A stretch of DNA of 64,000 nucleotides from Lepidodermella squamata (lineage: Eukaryota > Gastrotricha), in NCBI GenBank assembly GCA_047495785.1, contig JBLDXI010000004.1, positions 186,001 to 250,000 on the forward strand. Direction: 5' to 3'. Of the stretch, positions 12,614 to 24,819 are shown one piece after another. The notes below the pieces were generated by a model. It saw nothing but the letters and a program-made list of their open reading frames with translations, did no database searches and was not told the DNA's origin. Made by a program: the position numbers and the translations under genes. Positions within the stretch are counted from its first letter, which is position 1. The number at the start of each line of letters is the position of its first letter.

Positions 12614-13657
12614 TTTAAATATATATTTTAAAAGAGAAAATAATGAATGAAATTTAACGTTGACCTCTTTTGTCAAATTGAAGCACGCGTTGTTTTCATC
12701 CTATTTTGATTTTCAAAAAAACATCTGGCACATTCAACACGCCTGAGTATTATTTTCAGCCACACCCTTTGAAAATAACATGGATTGAATCAAGGACAAC
12801 AATCCAAGACATAAATTTGAAATTCATTTTTTGTATTTCATTCATTTGTGATATCTGCGATCGACTATTGAATTTTCTGCGATTTTTAATTGTAATTAAT
12901 ATGGTTCATAGTCAATAGACAGGGAGACACCAGAGGATTTTCTAACCTACTGTTCGACGAAATCCTTGATGGGCGAATCGAGCTGCGTGACAAAATTGGA
13001 CGCTTGTACTATTTAATTATAATAATAATTTAATAAATTTTATGGACTTCAGGGTTATTGACGGCACTACAAAGAATATCAAAGTTCCTACAAAGAGGTG
13101 CCACCTGAGTTTGTATTTGTGGAATACCGAATATTTATTTTATTGTATTTATTTTATTTTCAAGGCACACAGCTGTTGATCGCGAGCTCGCACACTTGGC
13201 TTTATTTCAAGAAAAACATGTTGTTGACGATTTTCTGTCGAAAACCAGGCGATGTCCACGACCAAATAAGCAGATTTTAAAATAGCTCGCATGCACCGGA
13301 TCTATTAAGCTTAAATTTCAGGTTCAAAACAGCCAAAAGTGAAACTCGGACAGAACTTAAAATGTGGGTTAACAGGAAACAAGTAGGTGACACAATGCGA
13401 TGCCACTCAACGTTCAGATACCTATCATATAATTGGCAAATCTTCGGGAAACTAGTTTTGCTTTTCAAGTCAACTGCTCAATTTTCCCAGGAATTTAACG
13501 GCTCCTGCGTACTAGTTTTCAACTAAATAAAAATTCTAAAATTTTCATTTCAGAACAGGTCTAACTAAACCTTAAATAAAAATTCCTTCTGAATCCATGG
13601 AAGTTTAGGTTTTTTCGTCCTTGATTCATTCCATTTGTTGTTTGTATTTTATTGGAT
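10500..13657. repeat. Segmental duplication, copy 2 (gene B and upstream DNA)
   Basis: Aligned partner of 1–3497 in the same orientation. It retains an intact gene B and lacks the insertions at 692–838 and 2545–2928. The GC–AG first intron is shared, so that splice site predates the duplication. Confidence 0.85.
12683..12689 (-). promoter_or_regulatory. Shared RCGTG promoter element upstream of gene B
   Basis: GCACGCG sits 70 bp upstream of the gene B start, identical in sequence and spacing to gene A. Confidence 0.45.
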
Positions 13658-14800
13658 CTCAACCTCATGGATCTCATGCCCCCGAACCGTAGCACCGAAC
13701 AAGTAAACGCAAATTTAGCCCTCTCAATTCTGAGAGGTTATGGCGTAAATCTAAAATGTAGTGGCACATCATAATCATAATTCCGTGCCTCGCTCGTTTT
13801 ATGGTTTTATCACTAGCCATTTTGGCAAATGTAACCACTGTGTTCTTTATCCACAAGTCAACTCTATTCAACTCTACACTTTATTATCAGCAATTACAGC
13901 AATTATTAGAACTTGACTCTAGCAATGCTACAGACCACATGAACTACTAGCGGTGTAACAAAGCTAATGTTCAACGTGTTTATATAGTGCTGTACCAAGC
14001 TGTTGTCTTGTTAGCGCTGCCCATAAAAGGGTAGATCGGATTACCATATACGGCTTGCTTTGATCCATCGATGTTACCAAATATGGTGAGCGGTATTATT
14101 AGCTGTCGGTATCGATAATGCGAGTTGTTACCGTGTAGATTGAGCGTAGTGCAAATGATTGACAGGTGTAGGTGTGTCGGTGCCGGTGCATTGCGTAATG
14201 CACGCACTCACAAGATATGGTTAAGTACATACACACCAAGAGCGGTAATGTTATGTCATGCGTAACAAGGTGTAAGAGAGTGTATCAAAAATACTTAGCG
14301 CGCTGAGGTTATATTCAGCCGCTACACAAATACAGCAAAGAAATTCAACCCCAGGCAGCTCCCTCCAAGATCCAAGATAAGATTCTAAGGGTTTCAAAAA
14401 CGCTGAACCGAACAAGATGCCGTAAAAAGTACTGGTTTGGTTACCAACTCGATGATTCATCTGACAGTTTGAAAAATTGATCCTGGTTACTTTTGATGAT
14501 CATTTTTTCAAAAGGATCGCCAACACAGATTCCAAATCCCTTTTCCATTTTAGCAAGGTTTGCACGGGGGACCTAATCATGTTATAATAGTTAATAATTT
14601 TATAATAGTTCCATAGTTACAATCACTCTTCGGGTGATAATCACTTTTGTTCCTACAATTTTACTGCTTTTATCAAGTGTTAAATAACCTTTTTTATTTA
14701 GACATTGAGCAATGTTCATCAGAAAAGTAATCTTCCCACTTCATAGCCATTTATTTTCACTTCTTCCTCAAACACTGTTCGAGTTCCCTGGAGAATGTAA
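13658..14800. other. Intergenic stretch without a supported gene
   Basis: Open frames here are short and have no domain, signal peptide or family motif. No inverted repeat with target duplication was seen. It separates the B duplication from gene D. Confidence 0.5.
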
Positions 14801-16543
14801 TCAGGGATACCTTTGGCATAGTACTTTTCGAACTGCGTATCGGCAAGGCATTATGCCGAAGTAGAAACCAGGGGCTGGGACGTTTGTGCTGGTTGTGTAG
14901 AGGATGATACCGCAGGCATCGAATGTACCAATTTGACCGTACCATTTTGATGCATCAAATATGAAATCGGAGCCATCGTCCCATTTGTATAGGCCTTGTT
15001 TCCGAGTGAAACCGATCCAATGCAATGCAGCCTTATCCATCGTTTGTGCGGCAGCGGCCACATCAGCGTCAGTCTTGAGCATGGCCAACGTTGCGTTGTA
15101 TTCGGCGCATTTTGCGATGCGTTCAGATTGATCGTTATTAAGCTGGACTTCAAATGCCAAGTACTTGTCCCCCTGTGTTATGTTATTGCCGTAGATATAC
15201 AAAAGTGAAAGCGTGAAAGCGAACTCACTGGAGATGACAAATTGTTGATGCATTTATCATGATTGAGCTGAAAGGTCGGCGAGTCGGAAAACATCTTATC
15301 CTTGTTACATAGAAATACACTTCATACCAGGGAGAGATATATTCCAGGTCCCTACCTGAGTTTGATCTTGAGGGCAGGCGGCATAGCACGACGTTCGATT
15401 TGAGGAATCCCTGCATGACACAGCATTCTGTTAAGAAATTGTTAGTAGGTGCATAAGCTTCGAAATTGGCTTGACAGCTCACTCCTATCAAGCAAGTTGA
15501 TCTGTTGATGTAAACTTTGGCCGAGTACTGCTGAGTCTCATTGCTCGCATAGCAGCCGGGGCTTTGCGGTCGGCAGTCACTGAATTTGCCAGCTGTCGAA
15601 TCGAAACACCGGATTTGCGGCTTCTCACTGATCGGAACAGTGACTGGAAACGGGAAAAACGCCAGGTTAGACATTCATTTCATTTGGGTTACTAACCGGA
15701 ATTGTTGATGCAAGACGCTAAATTTGAGTACAGCGTTTGCTCAGTGACCTGTGTGGGCATAGCAAAAGTAAAGATTGCACAAAATTACGAAAAGATTACG
15801 AAAGAACGAAAGAATTACGAAAGAATTTCCAACCATTTGAAACTAACCCAGTTTTCGGGGCAAGTGTACGGGTCTGGAACACAAGTTTTAATCGTGCCGC
15901 TAGAAGTGCATCGCCGGAATTGCAATTCCTGGAATGAAAAAACAACCAAGTACCAAGAATTCCGAGGTAGTTAAACATTTCTCACGTCGAAAGCAGCTCG
16001 CTGCTTCTCACACTCGTTGAGGTTGTATTTCAAGCTCAAAGCCGGCGTCTGATCGTCGAACCAGAGGGTCTGAAAGTTAATTGTTTTCTATTTGAATCTG
16101 CCGGAGATATCACGAGAAAGATGAGGCGTACATTCATATCACCCGGATTGTTACAACCGACGTTACCAGGAACGCAAAACGGGGTGAGAGCCTCGTATTT
16201 GTAGCACATTCGGGCATTCTACAGACAAAAGAAGCGCACTTGAAGCAAAACTCATGAGCAGGTAATAAACGGACTCCTTTGTTGCAGACTCCTGTGGTTC
16301 GGGAAACTGAGCCCCACTACAAGTGAAAAGATTCAGTTGAGAACAGATTTCATATCGAATCGAATAACGGCAAACCTGAAATTCTTTGAGTGGATCACAG
16401 CCATCGGCAGCCGGAAGGCAGCTGGTGAATCGGTTGCTGAACTGTGAGAAGCACCGAACCCAGTTCAACTGCTGCTTGCCCCAAGCCACGTCGCTCGATG
16501 CCATCAGAAGCGCCAGTAGCATGGCTTCATAAATATTAGTCAT
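14801..16543 (-). CDS. Gene D: secreted four-Cys-module protein with C-terminal C-type lectin-like domain
   Basis: Ten exons total 1194 nt (397 aa): 16543–16376, 16316–16275, 16218–16132, 16069–15977, 15928–15848, 15748–15697, 15643–15483, 15427–15356, 15294–15229 and 15172–14801. The start MTNIYEAMLLALLMASSDVA gives a signal peptide before NWVRCFSQFSNRF. One full 12-Cys block (exons 1–6) is followed by two modules (exons 7–9) and then a CTLD (LHWIGFTRKQGLYKWDDG, FDACGIILY, VRKVLCQRYP). Exon 7 fuses two exons that are separate in genes A, B and G. The intron after exon 6 is phase 1. Canonical EPN, QPD and WND sugar-binding motifs are absent. It is the closest relative of gene J at the right edge. 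Predicted secreted; role unknown. Confidence 0.86.
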
Positions 16544-16615
16544 TTTCCTATCTCTATAATAAATATTTTCAAACGCGTTTTTCAATGCGGTATATTCGTT
16601 CTCAAACTTCTAACG

Positions 16616-16623
16616 GCACGTGC
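16616..16623 (-). promoter_or_regulatory. GCACGTGC element upstream of gene D
   Basis: The palindrome GCACGTGC lies 73 bp upstream of the start of gene D, at a distance close to that in genes A and B. Confidence 0.45.
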
Positions 16624-16739
16624 TCAATCCGATTTAAAATTTGTGAAAAAGCAACGAGTGTTTTCATTGCCAGCCAGAGACAGATAAAGAAATATTATGT
16701 AATGAAATAGCTCATCAGAATCAAATTAAAGTACAATCT

Positions 16740-17130
16740 GTGTAAAACCTATGAAAGCATTCAAGTATAGCATCAACTCTTGTTGATAGGCTATGGAAGG
16801 CTTAGGATAAGAAGGATGCGGAACAATCCAGCCCTTATTGAAACTCCTAAATTTTATATAAGAAAATATTGAATGAAAGTTTTACGGTGACCTCTCTTTT
16901 TAAGATAGCACGCGCTGTTTTCATCATATTTTGATTTTCAGAAAAAACATGTGGCACATGACACTCGCCTGATAAATTATTTTTAGCCACACTTTGAAAA
17001 CAAGATGGATTGAATCGAGGACAAAAATATCTCAACGTGTAAAAATTTCATTCAAATGGGAGAAACATCACTCTTGTTTACAGGGTAACTCAATTAGGCT
17101 CAAGATGAGAATAATAATAATGCGAATAAA
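16740..17130 (-). pseudogene. Relic of promoter and first exon of an A/B-type gene
   Basis: Bases 16750–17010 align, with many indels, to the exon 1 and upstream DNA of genes A and B, including the GCACGCGC element (16908–16915) and the TTGATTTTCAGAAAAAACAT stretch. A second degenerate signal-peptide-coding remnant follows at about 17045–17130 (GGGAGAAACATCACTCTTG). No open frame or downstream exons remain. This is a dead family copy lying just upstream of gene D. Confidence 0.6.
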
Positions 17131-17531
17131 TTCAATCATTATTGAAATTCATGCTGATCAGGTGTTTTATTGATACTAAAACAGAAATATTCGAATAGCC
17201 AACATCTTTGCCTAAAAGATTGGTTGAAATGTGAATTTTGAGTCAGTTTAAAGAGCAGGCGATCAACTAGCAACGCGTTCAACTAAATGCGATAAACAAG
17301 TATATCAAGGCTAAAAAGCTAACTTGATTTCATGTCTTAAAATTCTTCTGAATCCATCAGTTTTCGAATGACGGCGGACAGCTGCAGACGACTTATTCCA
17401 ACATTAAGATAACTGGAAACATATTATCACATTTTATTGACAACTCATCCGCTACAACTGGGCCGGCCAGGGCTAGTCACCGGTCACCGGATGAGTTGAT
17501 GACGAATTTCGATTGTTCAACAATGGCAAAA

Positions 17532-18486
17532 TTATTCAGAAGCTTGGTCTTTTTTGTATTTTCTATTCAAGTTATTCAACAAATTAACGAAGGCGGTATG
17601 CACCGTCGCCTCGCCATGTGCCGCTTTCATTGCCTCGGCGGTCGCTTCTGTCAAAAAACATAGATTGGAATAATAAAATTGACATTTTTCATGTGCGAGG
17701 CACTCACTTTCCATCTCCTCGAACGTCAGCACGCCGCTTTTGATGGCTTTGAAGGCTTTGTTAGGGCCACCGCCCGCTAAAACCGCGCGTTTTCTGGATA
17801 AAAATAAATTGAGAAATTTTAAGGTGGAAAGATATTGAGAAATTTTTTACATTTCGGTCTCGCTGTGGGCAAACAGTGCCCGGCGTGCGGCGCTTTTTGT
17901 AAATAGCCTCAGCCGTTTTCAACATTAAGCGTAACGAGGACCTTGATCTTTGTTCGTTCTCCATTCAGCCTTAATAACCAAAAAACAATGTAAACATGAT
18001 GATTGATTCAGGAAAAAATTACCTATATGAATACCTTTATGAATTTAGGAACTTGAAAATAAAGCTTACTCTCAGTCTCAGCCTCTCGTTTTCGGCATTG
18101 ACAGCCGCTTCATCTGCAGCTGCCTTCGATTCGGCGGCAGATTTCCGATTTGAAATCTTTGCTTTGCTCGAGGAGCTTGGTACAGCAGTGCAATCCTCAG
18201 TCGTACTTGGAGTATCCACGCCAGGACCATCCAAGGTAGTATCAGTCACGACTACGTCAAGGCCAAGCTCGGCCAAACATGTGGCGAGAAAACCGGCAGG
18301 ACCAGCCATGAGAGGGCAAGCCACGACAGGGGCAACAACCGTTGTTGGAACGGTCGTAGTTGTGTTTGGACAAGCTGTTGTTGCCAACCCAGCCACGCCA
18401 AGATTAGTTGTGCCGGGATGAGACTCGTTCCTCGTTCTGACCAGCCGCAACTCCAGCCAGGCTGACAGTGGATTCGTCGAATTCAT
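17532..18486 (-). CDS. Unknown gene (locus X, second half), Thr/Pro and Ala-rich protein
   Basis: I do not recognise this product. A long open stretch (18486–18070) has a Thr/Pro-rich part (TTACPNTTTTVPTTVVAP) and then a Ser/Lys/Ala-rich, probably helical part (SAAESKAAADEAAVNAENER). It ends at a clean GTAAGC donor. Further exons can be read at about 17900, 17793–17708 and 17647–17532, the last two joining as LTFEEMEKATAEAMKAAHGE and ending NRKYKKDQASE. The frame of the exon near 17880–17950 is unclear, so splicing is provisional. A short upstream exon near 18531–18556 may link it to the gene at 18600–19752. It lacks the cysteine pattern of its neighbours. Confidence 0.45.
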
Positions 18487-18599
18487 CTATCAGCAGCACG
18501 AGAAAGAAAGAAAATGTACCTGCTTCGTGATTTCTTTCTGCCGACTTCTGTAAAAAAATGATGGAAATGTTGGCTCATAAATTTTCTAAACAAACCGGC

Positions 18600-19752
18600 T
18601 TAATCTTGCCCAACTTGCCCAACACCTGAGGAGAGGGCCTGAGGTTGATCTGAAAAATCATAATTTTTTCTTTTTCCACAGAATATTCAATAAAAATTAC
18701 CAATATTGTCAGCCTCCATTGTCTCCAATGGTGTGGCACCTGGTTGAGATAGATCACCAGGAGGCTCTGAAGCGGCCGGAATTTCACGACAAAAATAATA
18801 GCTCTGATTTACCAGCGTATTAGAAATTGCCTCACTGAGCATCTGAGATCACAACAAACAATTAAAGCGTGACTTTTACATCTGACTGACATCATACCTG
18901 AGGTGAATCGCGGTAAAGTTTGTTGAATCGATCTTCGATATGCCTATAGACTGTGTCAAACTCAGAATCCACTTGACGCATAACGTATCCAGTTTCCTTG
19001 TCCAACGCTTCCGGAACAAAAAAATTCCGCACGTGAAAAATAATTAATTCTTAAATAAGGGCAATAGTGACCTACTTTAATGATTTCACGAAATTCTGGG
19101 GGGAGCATTTTCTGCTAAAAAACATGATGAACGTCACCATGATTTGGATAAAGTTGAGAATTTACTTCTTTGACAGTAGCCGGCGGCTTAGTTGCGATCA
19201 CTGGCTGATTCACCTTCTCAATCAATTTCTGGCCGCTTTCGCCGATTTCATCCAAGCTGACGTTGACGCCGGCGCAATGCAGGATCGCCATGCTAACCTG
19301 TAATATTTTTAGCTTGAAATTTGCAAGTCTTTGAAAAAATTCTTACAGATTTTTGCTCTTTCGATAGAACAGGGGCTGGTTTAGGTTTCGGATTGGACTG
19401 CGCCTGGGCCGATTTAGGCTTCGGTTTAGACGGCGCCGGGACTTTCATTTCGGGAATTTCAGTCGATTCGGCATTTCTTGGAGGGCAATTGTCGAAAACT
19501 GGCTCGCCAATGTCCGGAAGGTCCAAGTCGGCCTCGGTGTCGGCCTCGGTGTCGGCCTTGTTGTTGACCTCGGTGTCGGACTCGGTCTTGGCCTCGGCCT
19601 TGGAGTCGGCCATCAATCTCGGCCTTTTGGCACTTGATTGCTTATTGGCCGGAGGGCGAGATTCTTTCTTAGGCGAATCTTCGTTCGAGACATTGGCATT
19701 TTTCCGAGACGAATTCCTAGTTTTTATCCGAGAATTATTAGACCTTCAATAG
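18600..19752 (-). CDS. Unknown gene (locus X, first half), basic then acidic low-complexity protein
   Basis: I do not recognise this product. Exons: up to about 19740–19347, then 19297–19166, 19111–19076, one ending at 18898, 18842–18701 and 18649–18600. The first is Ser/Lys/Arg-rich with a possible nuclear-localisation motif (SSAKRPRL), followed by an acidic TEAD repeat (DTEADTEADLDLPDIGEP) and a Pro/Lys tract. Later exons give VSMAILHCAGVNVSLDEIG and a charged stretch with ETGYVMRQVDSEFDTVYRHI. The acceptor of the fourth exon is uncertain and the true N-terminus may lie upstream of 19752. Composition suggests a nuclear protein, but that is only inference. Confidence 0.45.
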
Positions 19753-20310
19753 TCAACATTTAACAATAAAATGGATGAAAACGTATTCCAATAACCAACA
19801 TGGTAAATGTAGTTGTAGGATCGATGAGAAATGAACTCCTTAACTCGAATTTAAAAAATTGAACAATACTTGGTCGTAAAATAAATGCAAATTCTTTATA
19901 ACATAGTAAATTTCTTGAAAATTTTTGAATGAAGAGCCTTCGCGATTACGCAGATCTGCTTGAAACTTGATGATGACATTGTTGCGAAAGAGCGTTCTAT
20001 AAAAGTTATGAGAATAGTCCTCGCGTGATTAATTAAATTGGCCCACGATAGCAGGAGAAATAACGTGATGATATTTTTTCATAACTGTCTGCAAGTCTAA
20101 GGCCTCACCGTCACTTCGCTTATCAAACTTTTTTTATGACTTTATGATATCAATTTCAGGAAGATTTTTTTAGAATTCTCCATTAATTTATTGAGAATTT
20201 TTATTTATTTTTTTTGACAATTTTTAAGAAATATCCAGAATTCTAAAAAAAATAATCTAGCAAATGCCCAAGAAAAATTTATTGAATTCAAACACCTCCA
20301 TTTCCTTATT
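19753..20310. other. AT-rich stretch, no gene seen
   Basis: Contains poly-A/T runs and an imperfect inverted repeat around AGAATTCTCCATTAATT and CCAGAATTCTAAAA (20170–20250). No coding sequence is supported. It may include the 5' region of the transposon that follows or the missing N-terminal exon of locus X. Confidence 0.4.
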
Positions 20311-23300
20311 TTGTTACTATTTACATTTTTAGGAATTATTATGGGTAATAAAAGGGGTCCACGAGGACCCTATCACAAGCCTCCGAGAGATGTTGAGCCC
20401 GAGGAAATTGAGCCTGATGCAATACAGCCCGAAGAAATAGACTCGGAAATTCTCGACCTGGTCCATAATTTATGCCTTCTGGTTGAAGCCGGCATTGAAG
20501 ACGACCAGATGAATCAGCAAATTTAGAGCCAGCTTAATCCTAGCTCAGACGAAATTGCTGAGATGCCGACGTTTAACAATTGTCAAAGTGATGAATCGGA
20601 ATCGGAATTCGAAAGCCAAACAACTCGCAATGTGCCGCTCGAGACTATCGCGTTTGAAATCCTCTCGTCTTCCTCTGGCTTCTCGAAAAAAAACCAAGAA
20701 TGAGCTGTTGCATTTCATAACAGCTTTTCATCCCGATTCCGAGCTTTATACGGACAACAGATCCCACGAAAACTTGTTCCCTTCAACTTTCAAAGTCACC
20801 AGAGTAGATCAGCCTGACAATTGCAACTTGTTTTTACTGGATTTACCTTCTCAAATTATTCGAATTCTAACTAAAACCAAGTACTGCCGGGCGGTTACTC
20901 AGACGTTAGCCGATCGTTAGCCGTGGCGACGCGCTGTCTCTATCGGTTAATACCGATGGAGTTCCCTTCTTTAAAAGCTCGAAATTGCATCTGGCCGGTT
21001 TTCTGCTTGCAAATGAACTTCCGTATAACTTGAGAATTACTAACCCATTTCTAGCCGGGCTCTGAACCGGGCCAAGCAAGCCAAAGTCTATTAAAGATGA
21101 TCTGGTTCCAATTGTGACTCAAATTGCTCAGTTGGCAAATTCAGGTCTAGAATGGCAGGATTCGGATGAGAATCTTCGAAACTCAAAATTGTTCGTTTTA
21201 CCCGTTGTGCGATCGCTCGGGCGCCTGTTCTCGGAATGCTGCAATTTAATGGGCATTTTGCTTGTTCCAAGTGTTACCAAAATGGGCAATCGATTTATTC
21301 TGGAAGTAAATCTCGATATTTCGTCTATAAATTCAATCAAAATGTTCCTTTGCGGACAAACGAAGAATTCCTTCGAGATTGCAAGCTAGCGATTGACCTG
21401 GGAAAGTATGTTCGAGGAATTTGCGACCCTTCGGCATTTTTTCTAGTTCCACGTTTTAATGCTGTTTCCTATGTAAATATTGATCGAACTCACTGTGCTG
21501 ATTTGGGCGTTGTGAAAAGAGCCTTTATCCTTCATTTTTCGACTACTCTCCCAACTCGGCCGTATAACTTGATGGCGAAAATACCCGCAATCGACAAATT
21601 ATTGAAGCTAGTCAGCGTCCCGGCTGAAATTCCCCGCATTCCTCGGTCTTTGTCGAATCTTGCATTCTTCAAAGCTCATGAATTTCGTTCCTGGTTTTAT
21701 TATTTGTTACCAACCTTGTTGAGAAATGAGAAAATCCATCGATGCGGTTTATTTCGAAAAATTATGCTGTTTCGAAAAGCCTTAATGATATTATCATCTC
21801 AAAACCCAATTTCGAAAATTGACGACTGCGAAGGTTATTTGTCGGATTTTGTTCGAAACTGGGAGGAGCTCTATGGCTCGAGGCACATTCTCTGCTCCAT
21901 CTCGCCGAGGATTGCCGAAATCTGGGACCCCTGTGGGCATGCGACATGTACCCGTTTGAATCCCTCAATGGCATGTTGAAACAACTGGCCAAGGGCACTC
22001 AGGTTAGTCACCTTCCTTTTCAGAATCATATTGCTGAAAATAATAGATTTCCAAGTACCTATCTCGCGAGTTTATTGCGCTTAAAATTCTTCACCAAGTT
22101 TGAGATAATCTTGAAGATAAACGGATTGATTGGATTGAAAAAGCTTGCTTGTGCCTAGAAAAATCCATCATAATTCCGATCGAAGTCCTTATGGGATTTT
22201 CTGGGCCCTGGTTAGGGCGTTAAGATTTTATTATTGTTATAATAAAAATATGACAATTTTTTTTCGTTTGTGTTTCTCCCATGGACTTTTCTTTCAAATA
22301 CCAACTTTACCGTCCGAAAAGGGTCTTCAGGATTTTGAACAGGCCATAGCTTTTTTACGAGATTTTTAATCGTACATGATGCAAATTTACCTTCAAAGTG
22401 TATCATTTCTGCCTATAGAATATTGGAGGGCGAATCATGTCTGCCTTCTGCCGAATATTATCTATGGGTGATCTTCATCCCGATGTACTAAAATCCGCCT
22501 GCCAGCCATCAATGAGAAGCATAGCCCTGCTACGCGAGAAAACGAAGCGGGAAAATGAAAATCGTGTTGATGGATGGTTTCTGCCTGAAACCTTTGCGCA
22601 GCGAAAAGAGATGTTGGAGCCGTTAGTTACCAGTAAATTTATGTCGCGAATTCAGGTCATTTTTAATTACTTTTAGGGATATTCTTGCCTTGAACCGAAT
22701 CGAAGAGCCTCTAGATGAAGCCGAACTGGCTACTTATTACTTGTTTACCTACAAAAACAAGCAACAGCTTAGCACCGAAGCTCGGCAAACCAAGAACCCC
22801 CGCTGTCGAAGGTGCGACTTAGTAATAAAAATCAACGGCGATTTCATTTTCGTCATCGAGGCAATCTTCGTCTATCGCAGCGAGGAAAGTAGGCCGGCCA
22901 ACCTACCAGGGACGCAGGTTATCTGTAAAAAAATTTGCCGCTCGCTCGCTCTGCTCGCTCGCGAACACCTACACTTTTTCATATTATCGAGTATCGAGAA
23001 CGCTGGTTTTCGAATTTTTTCCCCACAATTTTTTGTCCCCGATTAGCCTGAAATAGTCATTTGATTGAGAACTTCGGATTTTATTTCGTAACTGCATTTT
23101 GCGAGCGAAGCGAGCTATTTTAAGAGATTTTGCAGCAAGGATGGCCTGAAAATGCTCAAAATCTCATACAATTTTAAAAATAAACAACAAAATCGACCTT
23201 AATTCACCTCTAAAGGACTTGAAACTTGATGGAGAAAATTTAGTTTTCCAAGTTGGTTACGAATGAAGTTTTCAACTCAAGTTAATACTTCTGTTCTACT

Positions 23301-23760
23301 CTGAAAGCCGAGCGCAAACTTCAAATTAGCCTGTGCTGTTGTTATAGCGAGCGAAGCGAGCTTAGCTGAAGACATTTTGCCGTAATTAAGGCTGAAAATA
23401 GGATTTGCTACACTCATTTTGCGATACAACAACGCTCTACCAGCCAACCTACCGGGGATTTCAGCGTCCCTGGCGGGGACGCCTTGACCCTCAAACCTAC
23501 CAGGTACGCGTCCCTGGTACTACCCTCATCGTCCCTGGCGTCCCTGGTGCTACTTTCCACGCTGGTCTATCGTAAACATCTCTACTTCGGAGAAAGAACT
23601 TACGCTACGACCAGCAATAGCCATAATTGTTTTACAACATCAAATATTTCCGCTGCGTATTCCTCGATTCAAGCGAGCAGATTTCCAACGTTGAAAAAGG
23701 GGCTGTTTTCTGGCAACGTGCCATGTTCAAGGCCCCTTTTGACTTCGTAACTTTAAACTA
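20311..23760 (+). pseudogene. CACTA/EnSpm-like (Tnp2/DUF4218-type) transposase pseudogene
   Basis: Pieces in several frames follow the order of plant and animal Tnp2-like transposases: an N-terminal basic part (20555–20920), SVNTDGVPFFKSSK and LANELPYNLRITNPFLAGL near 20950–21060 (cut by a stop), a FNGHFACSKCY motif at 21242, NIDRTHCADLGVVKRAF near 21480, and a DUF4218-like end with LGPLWACDMYPFESLNGML at about 21930–21980. The last part is in a different frame from the preceding stretch, so there is a frameshift near 21880. Further C-terminal pieces lie at 22690–22877 and 23573–23760, separated by a hAT MITE. Stops, a frameshift and the insertion make it non-functional. No CACTA terminal repeats were found. 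Confidence 0.75.
22878..23564 (-). mobile_element. hAT-type MITE, full copy, inside the transposase pseudogene
   Basis: The termini CAGCGAGGAAAGTAG and CTACTTTCCACGCTG are inverted repeats. The exact 8-bp sequence GTCTATCG flanks both ends (22870–22877 and 23565–23572), the target duplication expected of hAT transposons. It is 687 bp, has no transposase, and is inverted relative to the copy at 32616–33285. The reading frame on either side (IFVYR before, RKHLYFGE after) joins at the target site. Confidence 0.9.
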
Positions 23761-24819
23761 TGACACGATCATCCAGTCTGCTTTGTAATTGATATTGAGA
23801 AATTTATTCGGTTTTACGATTGGATCTGAAAAATTCGTCCTTTTGCCGTTATTTAGCCAATAATCACCTAATGTGGAATTATGAGACCTCGGTTTCTTAA
23901 ATGATAGGAAATTTTTCTGCATCGCAGCTATATCACCGTCTAGATCATTGTCTAATCTTCTTCATTCCTCAACTGTCTATTCGGCTAATTAATAATTATT
24001 TATCGGAATATTTCTGATATTCCTGAAAAATGCTTTCAAGTCGCCACATCGTAAACCAGAACTCGCCTCATTGCTATTGAGAAAAGATAGTTATATTGTT
24101 GAAAGCGCTCGTACCTTCAAACTTGTACTTTTTTGTTAACTACATTACGTGCTTACGTGCAAAGTGAACGTTTGAAAATAAATACTGCTTTATTGAACGA
24201 ATTTTCATCTCATATGAAGAAAAATACACTACGAAAAATAACTACGCCTGAAGAAATTCAGAAAAAGTTGTGTTTTCATTAAAAATCCGAGAAACAAGGG
24301 GATAAACAGGGAGATCGCCATCAATGCTTAAATGTTACAAGAAAAATCTTGTATAACAGGAAAAAACCATAATTTCGGCCTCAAAACAGAATACATATCA
24401 GTAATATGTTTCTTTTCTCTGTTTTCATCTGTATTCTGTTCATACAAGACTCACAAAGAATTTGTTGCTACGGGCAGCCTCGTGTTAGCTCTTGCAATTT
24501 CACGTCCAAGGGGTTTAAAAAGACCTGTGATTTTTTGAAGAAATCAAATCAAAGTCACTGATCGGCACTTTTAATTAAAATTATAAATCATGATATATTT
24601 TCCAACGCTTTTACACCGGCAATTATGAATTGAAATTAAAATACCAAATACCAAAGTATTTTATTCTAATGTGCGTTCACGAAACACACTTTAAAGTCAA
24701 TCATATTACCGTAAACTGAGCAAAATCACGGCAGTACTCTCATTGCAATTTTAACACACGTCTGTCTGTTCCTTCCGTTGATTTGATTTGAAAATCGACA
24801 AAGCCGTAATTACTCCATT
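23761..24819. other. Intergenic stretch without a supported gene
   Basis: AT-rich DNA between the transposase relic and the 3' end of gene E. Short open frames lack family motifs. The other end of the CACTA-like element may lie here but was not found. Confidence 0.45.

Noticed and set aside
21762-21998. Minus-strand frames over the CACTA-like transposase
   Set aside because: Shadows of the plus-strand transposase pieces, which match known motifs.
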